42,345 nt of DNA. It comes from JAGXLC01 sp041686375 (GTDB lineage: Bacteria > Bacteroidota > Bacteroidia > Bacteroidales > UBA12077). The DNA lies in contig JAWLEB010000026.1 of assembly GCA_041686375.1 (NCBI GenBank), positions 1 through 42,345 on the forward strand, given 5' to 3'. Made by a program: the position numbers and the translations under genes. The notes under the pieces were generated by a model. It had not been told where the DNA came from. It ran no database searches and worked only from the letters and a program-made list of their open reading frames with translations. Positions 1-8,191 of the stretch are shown one piece after another; position 1 is the stretch's first letter; each line of letters starts with the position of its first letter.

Positions 1-123
1 TAAGACGTCTCCAATACTAAGAAATTGTTTTGATTTCTTTTAGAAATTTTGCTTTACCAAATTTTGAAGATGATATTTTGCAGAGCCCGTCCTTTAGAGC
101 GGAGATTCAAATGCGCCTCCTGG

Positions 124-1302
124 TCAATGATTTCTAAGCAAAGCATTTTTCATATTATATAGAGCTTTGCTCAGTGTATAGCGAGAACAACCGAAATTTA
201 ACCTTTGAAACCCTTCCCCGTTTTCTCCAAAACCAGCGCCATCATTAAAAGCCACTTTTGCCTTTTCAATCATAAAGCTGTGGATTTCATTATCAGGGAC
301 AGGCAATTCTCTGCAATCCAGCCATGCCAGAAAAGTTCCTTCAGGTCGGATAAGTTTAATACCTTCAATATTTTTTTCAAAGTAGTCTGAGAGAAAAACA
401 ATATTACCTTCTAAATACAGAAGTAATTGATCAAGCCATTCTTCACCGTATTTATAAGCAGCCTCAAAAGCCACAGTACCAAATAAATTGCCATTGCCCA
501 TATGCAGACGGTCTAACATAGTATTAAAACGAGTTCTGAACTCTTTGTTAGATATGATGCCAATTGAAGCAGAAAGACCAGCAATATTAAAAGTTTTACT
601 TGGAGAAATAAATGTAATTGTATTATTGGCTATTGCTTCTGATATCGAAGCCATTGGAATATACCTGAAACCAGGGTAAACAATATCACTATGAATTTCA
701 TCGGCTATAATGATTGTGTTATATTCAAGGCACAACTCCCCCATTTTCTTCAGCTCGTCATGCGTCCACACATTCCCTCCGGGATTATGGGGATTGGATA
801 AAATAAACATCTTAACTCCTGTTTTAAGATGATTTTCAAAATCATCAAAGTTAATATGATATCTTCCGTTTTTTAATATTAATCTATTCTCAACAAGCTG
901 GCGGTTATTTTTCCTGATAGCATGAAAAAATGGTGCATAAACAGGAGGTTGAATCATAATTTTGTCACCTGGTTCGGTAAATTCCAAAACGGAAAAATTA
1001 ATCCCCGGAACTATTCCCGGGGAGAAACTTAACCAGTTGAGATCAACACCCCAGTCGTGTCTTTTTTTCACCCATTCTTTGGCAGATTGGAAAAAAGAAA
1101 CCGGATGATAACTATATCCATATATTTTGTGGTCTGCCCTGTTTTTTATAGCACTGCTCACGCACTCAGGGACACGGAAATCCATATCAGCGACCCACAT
1201 CGGAATCACATCCTCTCTGCCAAATATTTTTTCTATTAAACCATATTTTACCGATAAAGTATTCCTTCTTTCAATAACTTCATCAAAGTTAAATTTCTGC
1301 AT
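124..1302 (-). CDS. PatB/MalY-type aminotransferase, probable cystathionine beta-lyase
   Basis: A 392-residue PLP enzyme of fold type I. Visible motifs are the N-terminal MWVADMDF (residues 35-42), SNPHNPGG (169-176), the cofactor aspartate in ADEIHSD (D201) and the Schiff-base lysine in SPSKTFN (K236). The MWVADMDF plus SPSKTFN pair is typical of the PatB/MalY subgroup, which cleaves cystathionine or other C-S bonds to give pyruvate, ammonia and a thiol in the cytosol. The length is normal for the family and the ATG start precedes a usual N-terminus. It is the last gene of a minus-strand run; only 8 bases separate it from the nitroreductase-like gene upstream, so the two are probably cotranscribed. 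The real substrate (cystathionine, cysteine or an aromatic amino acid) cannot be read from sequence. Confidence is high for the family and moderate for the lyase role. Confidence 0.85.
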   Translation of the reverse strand: MQKFNFDEVIERRNTLSVKYGLIEKIFGREDVIPMWVADMDFRVPECVSSAIKNRADHKIYGYSYHPVSFFQSAKEWVKKRHDWGVDLNWLSFSPGIVPGINFSVLEFTEPGDKIMIQPPVYAPFFHAIRKNNRQLVENRLILKNGRYHINFDDFENHLKTGVKMFILSNPHNPGGNVWTHDELKKMGELCLEYNTIIIADEIHSDIVYPGFRYIPMASISEAIANNTITFISPSKTFNIAGLSASIGIISNKEFRTRFNTMLDRLHMGNGNLFGTVAFEAAYKYGEEWLDQLLLYLEGNIVFLSDYFEKNIEGIKLIRPEGTFLAWLDCRELPVPDNEIHSFMIEKAKVAFNDGAGFGENGEGFQRLNFGCSRYTLSKALYNMKNALLRNH

Positions 1303-1310
1303 AGGTAGAT

Positions 1311-1952
1311 TTAATTTGTCGGGTAACCCACTGATTGACTGTATATAACATGTCGGTCCCCTTTCAAATTGAGTTTCTTTTTAATTTTATCTTTATCTAT
1401 CATTGCCCGGAAAACACTTATCAGATCATCTGATGCAGCAAACAAATATACATTTTGCCCAATAAAACCACAGTGGGTAGACGCAGTCGCCATTTTCTGC
1501 TGGTCGTCATCACCATCATACTTTGAAAAATCCGAAACATAAACAATATTAACAGCAGCACTGCCCACAAAATCCTGACTACCCATAAATTCTCTTATAT
1601 CTTCGTCTACTATTTCTTTCAAAGCGTGCTCTTCAGGAAGGTATACATAGGCTCCATTTTTAGTGGTTATGTAAAGTTCCATATCCTGAACATTTCGTGA
1701 TGTAGGCGCTGTTCTTTTGCCGGATTCGGGGCGGTTAATACCGAAAGCAGCCCAAAGCATGTCCGATAAGGTTTGTAAAGACATCTCCTTGTTGCTAAAA
1801 TTTCTGGCTGAGCTTCGTTCATTTAAAGCTTCCATTAGTGGTTTTCCGCCTTCTTTTTGAGGTTCTGGCAAATTAAGAATTTCTTCTTGTCCAAATATTG
1901 TGGCGCTCATTAAAATAAAAAAGGCTAAAATAAAAATACGTTTCATAATCAT
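1311..1952 (-). CDS. Exported nitroreductase/SagB-type oxidoreductase
   Basis: A 213-residue protein starting with a signal peptide (hydrophobic run after MIMKR, cleavage likely after IFG around residue 21). The remainder matches the nitroreductase family in its SagB-like form: a basic ALNERSSARNFS near residues 43-54 for the FMN phosphate, LSDMLWAAFGINRP, and TAPTSRNVQDMELY. FMN-dependent reductases of this branch are often exported in Bacteroidota, but their substrates are unknown. Translation may start at the first or third codon (both ATG). The gene overlaps no neighbour: 2 bases follow the thioesterase-like gene and 8 bases precede the PatB-like gene, pointing to one transcript. The family call is firm; a physiological role cannot be given. 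Confidence 0.8.
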   Translation of the reverse strand: MIMKRIFILAFFILMSATIFGQEEILNLPEPQKEGGKPLMEALNERSSARNFSNKEMSLQTLSDMLWAAFGINRPESGKRTAPTSRNVQDMELYITTKNGAYVYLPEEHALKEIVDEDIREFMGSQDFVGSAAVNIVYVSDFSKYDGDDDQQKMATASTHCGFIGQNVYLFAASDDLISVFRAMIDKDKIKKKLNLKGDRHVIYSQSVGYPTN

Positions 1953-1954
1953 AT

Positions 1955-2338
1955 CTATTTAAATTGGTTCATAAATTTTTTCGTGTTTATTATATACCGG
2001 GTATGACTTCCTTTTCCTATGATGCCATCTTCATCTTCAGCTTCTACGTCAAAAACCAGTTTTTTACCCTCAACTTCCTTCAAAATAGCCTGGCATGTAA
2101 CAGTCTGGCCTACAGGCGTTGGTTTCAAATGCTTCACATTAACCTCAAACCCAACTGTATTCATATCCTCATCCAGATATGGTAGTACTGTTTTTAATGC
2201 TGTATTTTCCATCAGGCTTATCATGGCAGGGGTCGCAAATACTTCAACAAGCCCTGAACCATAATTGGCCGCAGTATCTTCATATCTAACAACTTTGTTT
2301 TCTTTATGCAATATTCCTACTTCAAGTGTCCTCTTCAT
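1955..2338 (-). CDS. Hotdog-fold thioesterase, FlK-like
   Basis: About 127 residues when read from the ATG at 2338. A longer reading exists but begins at a TTG (2389) and adds 17 residues unlike the family, so I prefer the ATG, which gives MKRTLEVGILHKEN. The protein resembles small hotdog thioesterases related to fluoroacetyl-CoA thioesterase FlK: FATPAMISLMENTA (around 33-46) is the conserved helix region, and VGFEVNVKHLKPTPVGQTV follows. Such proteins hydrolyse small acyl-CoA esters in the cytosol. It sits 2 bases upstream of the nitroreductase-like gene and 70 bases downstream of fprA, so it is probably read from the fprA side. The substrate is unknown. Confidence 0.75.
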   Translation of the reverse strand: MKRTLEVGILHKENKVVRYEDTAANYGSGLVEVFATPAMISLMENTALKTVLPYLDEDMNTVGFEVNVKHLKPTPVGQTVTCQAILKEVEGKKLVFDVEAEDEDGIIGKGSHTRYIINTKKFMNQFK

Positions 2339-2408
2339 ATGAATAATTATTTTAAATGTCCAATCGAAGTTCGCATGTGCTCCTACCAAGCATTACTAAA
2401 AAATTTGG

Positions 2409-3602
2409 CTATGAAGCATTAATTTTCTCTGCCATTTCATTGGCCAGACGGTCACACTCTTTCCTGGCTTCTTCACCGGGAAAACCTTTAATGTCTACTG
2501 GTTCTCCCACTAATTCCCAATCAATTTTCTCTGAAAATTTAGCAAGTGTTTTTACACCGCCTCCTGTCCAGCTAAAGGAACCAAACAAACCAAGATAATG
2601 ATTTTTCACACCCATATGCTGGAGTGTTTTTGTGAGATGTTCTATTGTTGGCAACATTCCTGAATTATATGCAGAGCTACCGATTATGACTCCTTTAAAT
2701 CGCCAAATATCACTAATAAGGTGTGATAAATGTGTCTTAGAAGCATCATGTACCCTTATGTTTTTAACCCCTTTTTCAGCAATTTTCCTTGCTGTATAAT
2801 CAGCCATACCTGCTGTGTTACCATACATGGAACCATAAATAATAACAACTCCTTTTTCCGTTTCCTGCTTACTCCATTTATCATATAAGGATAGAACCTT
2901 GTTAACATCATCTCGCCAAACCGGACCGTGAGTCGGTGCTATCATCTCAACATCTATACCATCAAGCTTTTTAAATGCTTTTTGAACCATATTGCCATAT
3001 TTCCCGACGATATTGGAGAAATAACGCCTCATATCATCCTCATAAAATTCAAAATTGATTTCATCATCAAATATTCCACCGTCTAAGGTTCCAAAACTGC
3101 CAAATGCATCTCCTGAAAAAAGTATTTTATTGGTCTGTTCATACGTCATCATGGTTTCCGGCCAGTGTACCCAGGGAGTCATAACAAAGCTAAGCTTATG
3201 AAAACCTAAGTCAATCTCATCTCCGTCTTTTACTTCATATAGATTGTCTTTATATCCATAGTAGGCATCAATTATCTTGAACGTTTTGATGTTTCCCACG
3301 ATCTTAACATCAGGATAGCGCTCTACAACTTCCCTTACAGCTCCGGAATGATCCGGCTCCATATGATTGATAATTAAATAATCAATATTTCTTTTACCAA
3401 TAAGGCTTTGTATTTTATCCATGTATTCTCCCGTAGAACTATGCTCAACGGTATCTATCAAAGCTACTTTCTCATCATCAATAAGATAAGAATTATAAGC
3501 CACGCCATTTTCAAGAGGCCATAAGTTCTCGAAAAGATGGGTCCTTCTGTCGTTTATTCCTAACCAATGTATGTTTTCACTTAATTTTACTGTATAGTTC
3601 AT
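2409..3602 (-). CDS. fprA: Flavodiiron protein FprA (A-type flavoprotein)
   Basis: A 397-residue cytosolic flavodiiron protein. The N-terminal metallo-beta-lactamase-like domain (1-245) carries the diiron ligands H80, E82, D84, H85 (motif HMEPDH), H146, D165 and H225 (PTHGPVW). The C-terminal flavodoxin domain (250-397) begins with VVIIYGSMYGNTAGM, the FMN phosphate loop. Members reduce O2 to water or NO to N2O and protect anaerobes or microaerophiles; which gas is used cannot be told from sequence. No extra rubredoxin domain is present, so electrons must come from a separate donor. It is the first gene of a minus-strand run and is preceded by a TATATTTG box. Length and all metal ligands are intact. 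Confidence 0.93.
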   Translation of the reverse strand: MNYTVKLSENIHWLGINDRRTHLFENLWPLENGVAYNSYLIDDEKVALIDTVEHSSTGEYMDKIQSLIGKRNIDYLIINHMEPDHSGAVREVVERYPDVKIVGNIKTFKIIDAYYGYKDNLYEVKDGDEIDLGFHKLSFVMTPWVHWPETMMTYEQTNKILFSGDAFGSFGTLDGGIFDDEINFEFYEDDMRRYFSNIVGKYGNMVQKAFKKLDGIDVEMIAPTHGPVWRDDVNKVLSLYDKWSKQETEKGVVIIYGSMYGNTAGMADYTARKIAEKGVKNIRVHDASKTHLSHLISDIWRFKGVIIGSSAYNSGMLPTIEHLTKTLQHMGVKNHYLGLFGSFSWTGGGVKTLAKFSEKIDWELVGEPVDIKGFPGEEARKECDRLANEMAEKINAS

Positions 3603-3640
3603 GGTTTAACGTTTTATTGTGTTGTAAATTCATGGGTTAA

Positions 3641-3648
3641 CAAATATA
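3641..3648 (-). promoter_or_regulatory. Putative Bacteroidota -7 box for fprA
   Basis: On the minus strand TATATTTG matches the Bacteroidota -7 consensus TAnnTTTG exactly and lies about 38 bases before the fprA ATG. No good -33 TTTG is seen at the usual 19-21 base spacing, so this is a moderate call. The rest of the 337-base gap to the divergent protease gene (3603-3939) is AT-rich with no gene; a weak 8-base A/T inverted repeat sits at 3886-3906. Confidence 0.4.
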
Positions 3649-3939
3649 ATGAAACTTTCACGATAAAATAATCATTACGCTCACAAAAAACAATAATTGG
3701 ATTATCATGTTAAGTTCTCCACCTATAACAATAAAGTGTCTTCGTCGGATAAACAATTGACCAATAATAAATAGTATACAATCAAATGCATAAAGCGTTA
3801 TTTTTATTAAACATTCTATTATATATGTCATATATTTTCAGAAAACTGGTCATTCGTCATAAAAAAAATTTATTATAGTTTTGATATGTTTTTCATAAAA
3901 AAACATAAATAAGTTCATAGACAAAATAAAGTAAACCAT

Positions 3940-4746
3940 ATGAAAAGCAAGCAATCTCAAAACCATTATTATCCCAATATCTTTGAAGCGCTGGTAATCA
4001 TAGCTATTTTTATTTTTTTGTCAATTATATTTGGGACTATGATGACTGGGGGGATAGGAGCTGGAAATAAGAGCATGCAGGATATTATTGCTTTACTGGG
4101 ATACATTTTAACTGCAGGGGGAACATTATTATTAATCATACAATTCAAACGCGTTAAAACCCCTGCAGAAAAAACATTCAGAAATTCGCATTACAGCTTC
4201 AGAACGGGAACGATTATAGTTATTTTATCAGTTCTGCTAATTATCGCTATAGACCCACTTACCGAACTAATACCCGTTTCGGATTATTTCAGAGATATCT
4301 TAGATAGAATGTATAGTGAAACCATTCCTGCATTTCTAACCGCTGTAATTGTCGCTCCTGTTATGGAAGAATTGATATTCAGGGGTATTATGCTTGAAGG
4401 ACTATTAAAAAATTATAATCCACTGAAAGCCATCATTCTGACAAACTTACTTTTTGGAGTCGCTCATCTCAATCCATGGCAATTTGCTGGTGCATTTCTG
4501 ATGGGATTATTTATAAGTTGGGTATATTGGAGAACCCGGAGTATTCAACTGGCTATAGTTATCCATTTCATAAACAACCTGGTAAGTTATACGGCTATTC
4601 TTATTACGTCAAAATCCCCTGCTGACATCAGCATAAAAACTTTCTTAGAGAACGAGGCAGTTTACTATTCTTTAGCTCTTGTTTCACTTGTTATAGTAAT
4701 TATCACAGTTGTTTTTGAAAATAGAATAATGCACTGGAAAAAATAG
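3940..4746 (+). CDS. CPBP family intramembrane glutamic endopeptidase (CAAX/Abi type)
   Basis: A 268-residue polytopic membrane protein with about seven or eight hydrophobic segments. The three family motifs are in order: EELIFRG (E143, E144, R148), FGVAHLNPW (F172, H176) and the C-terminal HFINN (H209, N212). These form the proposed catalytic site of CPBP proteases, related to Rce1 prenyl-protein endopeptidases and to bacteriocin-immunity and Abi proteins. In bacteria the substrates are mostly unknown; membrane protein processing is the usual guess. It stands alone with its own upstream region, with 65 bases to the histidine kinase downstream. Family is sure, function open. Confidence 0.88.
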   Translation: MKSKQSQNHYYPNIFEALVIIAIFIFLSIIFGTMMTGGIGAGNKSMQDIIALLGYILTAGGTLLLIIQFKRVKTPAEKTFRNSHYSFRTGTIIVILSVLLIIAIDPLTELIPVSDYFRDILDRMYSETIPAFLTAVIVAPVMEELIFRGIMLEGLLKNYNPLKAIILTNLLFGVAHLNPWQFAGAFLMGLFISWVYWRTRSIQLAIVIHFINNLVSYTAILITSKSPADISIKTFLENEAVYYSLALVSLVIVIITVVFENRIMHWKK

Positions 4747-4811
4747 AATAAACATTTATCTTCTCCTATTGTTAACCATTTATAAGTTATTCTGGTAAAC
4801 AATATGGCATT

Positions 4812-5918
4812 ATGCCTTCAGAAAGGCTTCTTAAATTCAGTACTGTAAAAATTGCCGACGATCATTTTTTACAGCAGTTTGTTAAGGCTTTGCCTTACGT
4901 CACTGCCATTTTAGACAAGGAAAGAAAAATAGTCCTGTCTAACAATATTCTTATTGATGAGAAAACAGAAATCTCAGTAGAAAATTTTTTTGGAAGACCT
5001 TCCGGTGAACCTTTAAATTGCCTGCATACAAACAAACCGTATTCAAATTGTGAAGGCAATGGTATCTGTAGATATTGTGGTTTACCCAATGTTTTAATCC
5101 GCCTGGAATTATCAGGAAAAAAGGAAACACAAGAAACAACAATTAATGTAACCCTTGAATCAGGGAAAGAAAAAACATATGATGTAAAAATCATTGCTTC
5201 ACCTCTGATTTACCAAGATGAAAAATATACTTTACTAACCATAATGGATATTAGCGAACAAAAACGAAAACGAGCGCTGGAACGTATATTTTTTCACGAT
5301 CTTTTGAATAAAACCGGAAGCTTACATAGTGTTAACGAATTATTACTGTATGATGACCATAAAGATAACAAAGAGGAATTAATGCAACTCTCGTCAGATA
5401 TAATAAAAGATCTCAATGAAGAGATATTGTTGCACAAAAGCTTAATGGCAGCAGAAAATGGGGAATTAAAAGTAAGAAAAAGTTCAATTCAGGCAAAAAG
5501 CATACTCAATGAATCCATTAATCAAATCATTCAATATCCTTCATCTCAGGGAATAAATATTCAATTGAGCAAAAACTCCTTCAATGAATCATTTCATTCA
5601 GATCCGGTTTTATTAAAACGCATATTGATTAATATGCTCAAAAATGCAATTGAAGCTTCCAAAAGTTATCAGCAAGTGGATACAGGTTGTTACCCCAGAA
5701 ATAATAAGATAGTCTTCTGGGTTCATAATTATACCTACATTCCGAAAAAAGAACAAATAAAAATATTTGAACGAAACTATTCCACTAAAGGGGAAAATAG
5801 AGGATTGGGTACGTATAGTATGAAATTACTCGGAGATAATTACCTGAACGGCAAAGTTTACTTCAAAACGGACAGTAAAAAAGGTACTACTTTCTATTTT
5901 GAGCTCCCCAAAGAATAA
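4812..5918 (+). CDS. PAS-type sensor histidine kinase with a four-cysteine cluster
   Basis: A 368-residue soluble kinase: no membrane segment is seen. Residues 15-150 form a PAS-like sensor domain containing C70, C80, C86 and C89 in a C-x9-C-x5-C-x2-C arrangement, suggestive of a metal or Fe-S site or a redox switch. The H-box is FFHDLLNKTGS with H162, followed by a dimerisation helix pair, the N-box NMLKNAIEAS (N278) and a late glycine box RGLGTYSMKLL (330-340). The usual DxGxG box is replaced by VHNYTYIP near 304-311, a variant I associate with a subgroup of PAS kinases in anaerobes. No response regulator is adjacent, so it is an orphan kinase. It converges on the DHOD-like gene with 5 bases between stops. 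The redox-sensing role is inference. Confidence 0.82.
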   Translation: MPSERLLKFSTVKIADDHFLQQFVKALPYVTAILDKERKIVLSNNILIDEKTEISVENFFGRPSGEPLNCLHTNKPYSNCEGNGICRYCGLPNVLIRLELSGKKETQETTINVTLESGKEKTYDVKIIASPLIYQDEKYTLLTIMDISEQKRKRALERIFFHDLLNKTGSLHSVNELLLYDDHKDNKEELMQLSSDIIKDLNEEILLHKSLMAAENGELKVRKSSIQAKSILNESINQIIQYPSSQGINIQLSKNSFNESFHSDPVLLKRILINMLKNAIEASKSYQQVDTGCYPRNNKIVFWVHNYTYIPKKEQIKIFERNYSTKGENRGLGTYSMKLLGDNYLNGKVYFKTDSKKGTTFYFELPKE

Positions 5919-5923
5919 AGGCC

Positions 5924-6919
5924 TTAATAATAGTTTTTTCCTGCAAAATACTTCATAAATTGTGTTCTAAAGTAAACTGCAGGATTATCTGTTTTAAGCT
6001 GGCTTAATTTGCCCCTGAATTCTTCAATACTGGAATATCCTTTTTTGTCCATCCAGTTAGAAATATCTTCAAGCATAGTAGTGATAATACTTTTACCGTT
6101 TTTATAAACCGTAGAAGCAATCTGCACCACTTTAGCTCCGACAAGTAATTGTTTTATAACGGCTTCTCCATCATGGATGCCCGTGGAAGCAGCCAGATCA
6201 CACGCTGAACGGTCAGATATTATGCCAATCCATCGTAAAGGCAAGGCTATTTCTGCAGGATCACTTAATACATAAGAAGGACGCAATGTAAAGTCGTTTA
6301 TATTAATATCAGGACTATAGAATCTGTTAAATAACACAAGCCCTTCTATACCTGAATGCGATAGTTGCTGTATAAGCGCTCCGAGATTTGAAGAATAAAA
6401 GCTGATTTTAAGGGATATGGGTATTTTAATATTCCTTTTTAATTCCTCAATAATCTTAAAATATACCTTTTCATTTTCATCGCATGTTTTATTAAAATCC
6501 GAAGGCATCAAAAAAACATTAAGCTCCAAAGCATCAGCACCGGCATCCTGAAGATTTTGAGCATAATTCATCCATTGATTCGCTGAAACACAATTCACAG
6601 ATGCTATAACAGGAAAAGAAACAGCTTTTTTTGCATCTGAAATAAGCTTCAGGTGTTCTGTAAAAGCATCATCCGAGGCTAAATCCTCATAAAAATCAAC
6701 TGTTTCAGGATAGATAAACGACTGGCGATTCCTGGCTGTTGTCTCTTTTTCCAATTGTACTAATATCTCTTCTTCAAATATGGATTTAAGAACAACTGCA
6801 GATGCACCTGCTTGTTCAAATTCCTTAATACTGTCAATATTATCAGTGAGTCCTGAACTGGCAGCAATGATTGGATTTTTCAATTTGAATCCAAGGTAGG
6901 TGGTTTCCAAACTTGCCAT
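5924..6919 (-). CDS. Dihydroorotate dehydrogenase-like flavoprotein
   Basis: A 331-residue TIM-barrel protein beginning with LETTYLGFKLKNPIIAASSGLT, as in class 1 dihydroorotate dehydrogenases and the C-terminal part of dihydropyrimidine dehydrogenase. The FMN-binding ends LVLFNRFYSP and GAKVVQIASTVYKNG are recognisable. In true class 1 enzymes the catalytic base is a cysteine in an NxSCPN motif; here the matching segment reads ALELNVFLMPSD and lacks it. It is therefore probably not the pyrimidine enzyme PyrD but the DHOD-like paralogue that many Bacteroidota carry, of unknown substrate. The start ATG gives a full-length barrel. It is transcribed alone, divergent from the asparaginase-like gene; the 189-base gap between them holds no recognisable gene. 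Confidence 0.8.
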   Translation of the reverse strand: MASLETTYLGFKLKNPIIAASSGLTDNIDSIKEFEQAGASAVVLKSIFEEEILVQLEKETTARNRQSFIYPETVDFYEDLASDDAFTEHLKLISDAKKAVSFPVIASVNCVSANQWMNYAQNLQDAGADALELNVFLMPSDFNKTCDENEKVYFKIIEELKRNIKIPISLKISFYSSNLGALIQQLSHSGIEGLVLFNRFYSPDININDFTLRPSYVLSDPAEIALPLRWIGIISDRSACDLAASTGIHDGEAVIKQLLVGAKVVQIASTVYKNGKSIITTMLEDISNWMDKKGYSSIEEFRGKLSQLKTDNPAVYFRTQFMKYFAGKNYY

Positions 6920-7108
6920 AACAAAATATTTTTTAATTTGTGTTCAGTAAATTTAATGATTATTTTCGACAAATAGAAAACTTAATCTTATCCTATTCTG
7001 CAAGAATTTGTGATTAAGATTAAACCATAGAATTGTCTTTAGTCTTAAAACACAAAGAAGAACTTATGCATAGTCATAGTCATTTAAACCCCTAAATTTA
7101 TCTAACTT

Positions 7109-8095
7109 ATGAAAAAACTAGCGATTTTAGTAGTAGTATTATTTGGTGTAAGTTTCATCCAATGCACCAATGATGAGACCTCAAAAGAAACCAATGATGA
7201 AAAAATTGAATACGCCATTGTAATACATGGCGGATCAGGAAATACTGATCAGGACACATATCCTGATGAAAGAAAAGAAGAATATACCCAGAAGTTAAAA
7301 GAAGCCAGGGACAAAGGTGTAGAAATTCTTAAAGACGGAGGTTCTGCTTTGAAAACTGTTGAGGAAGTAATTCATATAATGGAAAATTCTCCTCTTTTTA
7401 ATGCGGGTAAAGGAGCAGTTTTTACCCATGATGGTAATAATGAACTTGATGCTTCAATAATGGACGGCTCAGACCTTAATGCAGGGGCAGTGGCAGGTGT
7501 CAAAGATATTAGAAATCCTATTTCAGCAGCTAAAGAGGTAATGAATAATTCAGAACATGTAATGCTATCTGGAGATGGAGCTTCTGAATTTGCTGATAAA
7601 ATGGAGCTGGAAATTGTTGACCCCGAATATTTTTATACCGAAAAAAGATGGGAGGCATTACAAAAAAGTTTAGAAGACGAAAAAAAAGGTACTGTAGGTT
7701 GTGTCGTACTTGACAAAGATGGAAATCTGGCAGCAGGGACATCCACCGGCGGGATGAATAATAAAAAATTTGGAAGAATAGGAGATTCACCAATTATCGG
7801 AGCAGGAACCTACGCGAATAACAATACCTGTGCAATATCAGCAACCGGACACGGTGAATACTTTATCAGATATACCGTTGCTCATGACGTTTCTGCTTTG
7901 ATGGAATATAAGAATATGTCACTGGAAGATGCATCTGAGCGTGTAATAAATGATAAACTGGTGAATGCAGGTGGAACTGGTGGTATCATAGCAGTTGACA
8001 AGAATGGAAATGTAAGTATGTCTTTCAATACTTCAATGATGTACAGAGCATATGCAAAATCAAACGGTGACAAAGGTGTAGCTTTATTTAAATAA
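7109..8095 (+). CDS. Isoaspartyl peptidase/L-asparaginase, lipoprotein
   Basis: A 328-residue Ntn-hydrolase of the plant-type asparaginase family. It has a lipoprotein signal (hydrophobic 4-18, lipobox SFIQC with C19), so it should be anchored in an envelope membrane. The proenzyme is cut before the catalytic threonine in KKGTVGCVV (T195), giving alpha and beta chains; the oxyanion GGSG (41-44), NAGKGAVFT (98-106), TSTGGMNNK (211-219) and GTGGIIAVD motifs are intact. Family members release aspartate from isoaspartyl dipeptides and also hydrolyse asparagine. The next gene downstream, 96 bases away, is another secreted peptidase, suggesting a joint role in peptide scavenging. Confidence 0.92.
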   Translation: MKKLAILVVVLFGVSFIQCTNDETSKETNDEKIEYAIVIHGGSGNTDQDTYPDERKEEYTQKLKEARDKGVEILKDGGSALKTVEEVIHIMENSPLFNAGKGAVFTHDGNNELDASIMDGSDLNAGAVAGVKDIRNPISAAKEVMNNSEHVMLSGDGASEFADKMELEIVDPEYFYTEKRWEALQKSLEDEKKGTVGCVVLDKDGNLAAGTSTGGMNNKKFGRIGDSPIIGAGTYANNNTCAISATGHGEYFIRYTVAHDVSALMEYKNMSLEDASERVINDKLVNAGGTGGIIAVDKNGNVSMSFNTSMMYRAYAKSNGDKGVALFK

Positions 8096-8115
8096 GCAAT
8101 TTATTTTACTATAAA

Positions 8116-8168
8116 AAGTGGCGGCTGGAGTCTTGTGTAATTTATTATCTCGATTTCAGCCGTTGCTT
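8116..8168 (+). terminator. Stem-loop between the two lipoprotein hydrolase genes
   Basis: AAGTGGCGGCTG (8116-8127) can pair as RNA with CAGCCGTTGCTT (8157-8168): 12 pairs including three G-U wobbles, around a 29-base loop. There is no strong U run after it, so it may be a weak attenuator or an mRNA-end stabiliser between co-transcribed genes rather than a full terminator. Low confidence. Confidence 0.3.
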
Positions 8169-8191
8169 AAACCCTAAGAAAACATAATGTC

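Noticed and set aside
1955..2389. Longer form of the thioesterase starting at 2389
   Set aside because: It starts at TTG and adds 17 residues unlike the family; the ATG at 2338 is better.
3886..3906. ATGTTTTT/AAAAACAT hairpin before the CPBP gene
   Set aside because: Purely A/T-rich with a 5-base loop; expected by chance in this composition and has no partner evidence.
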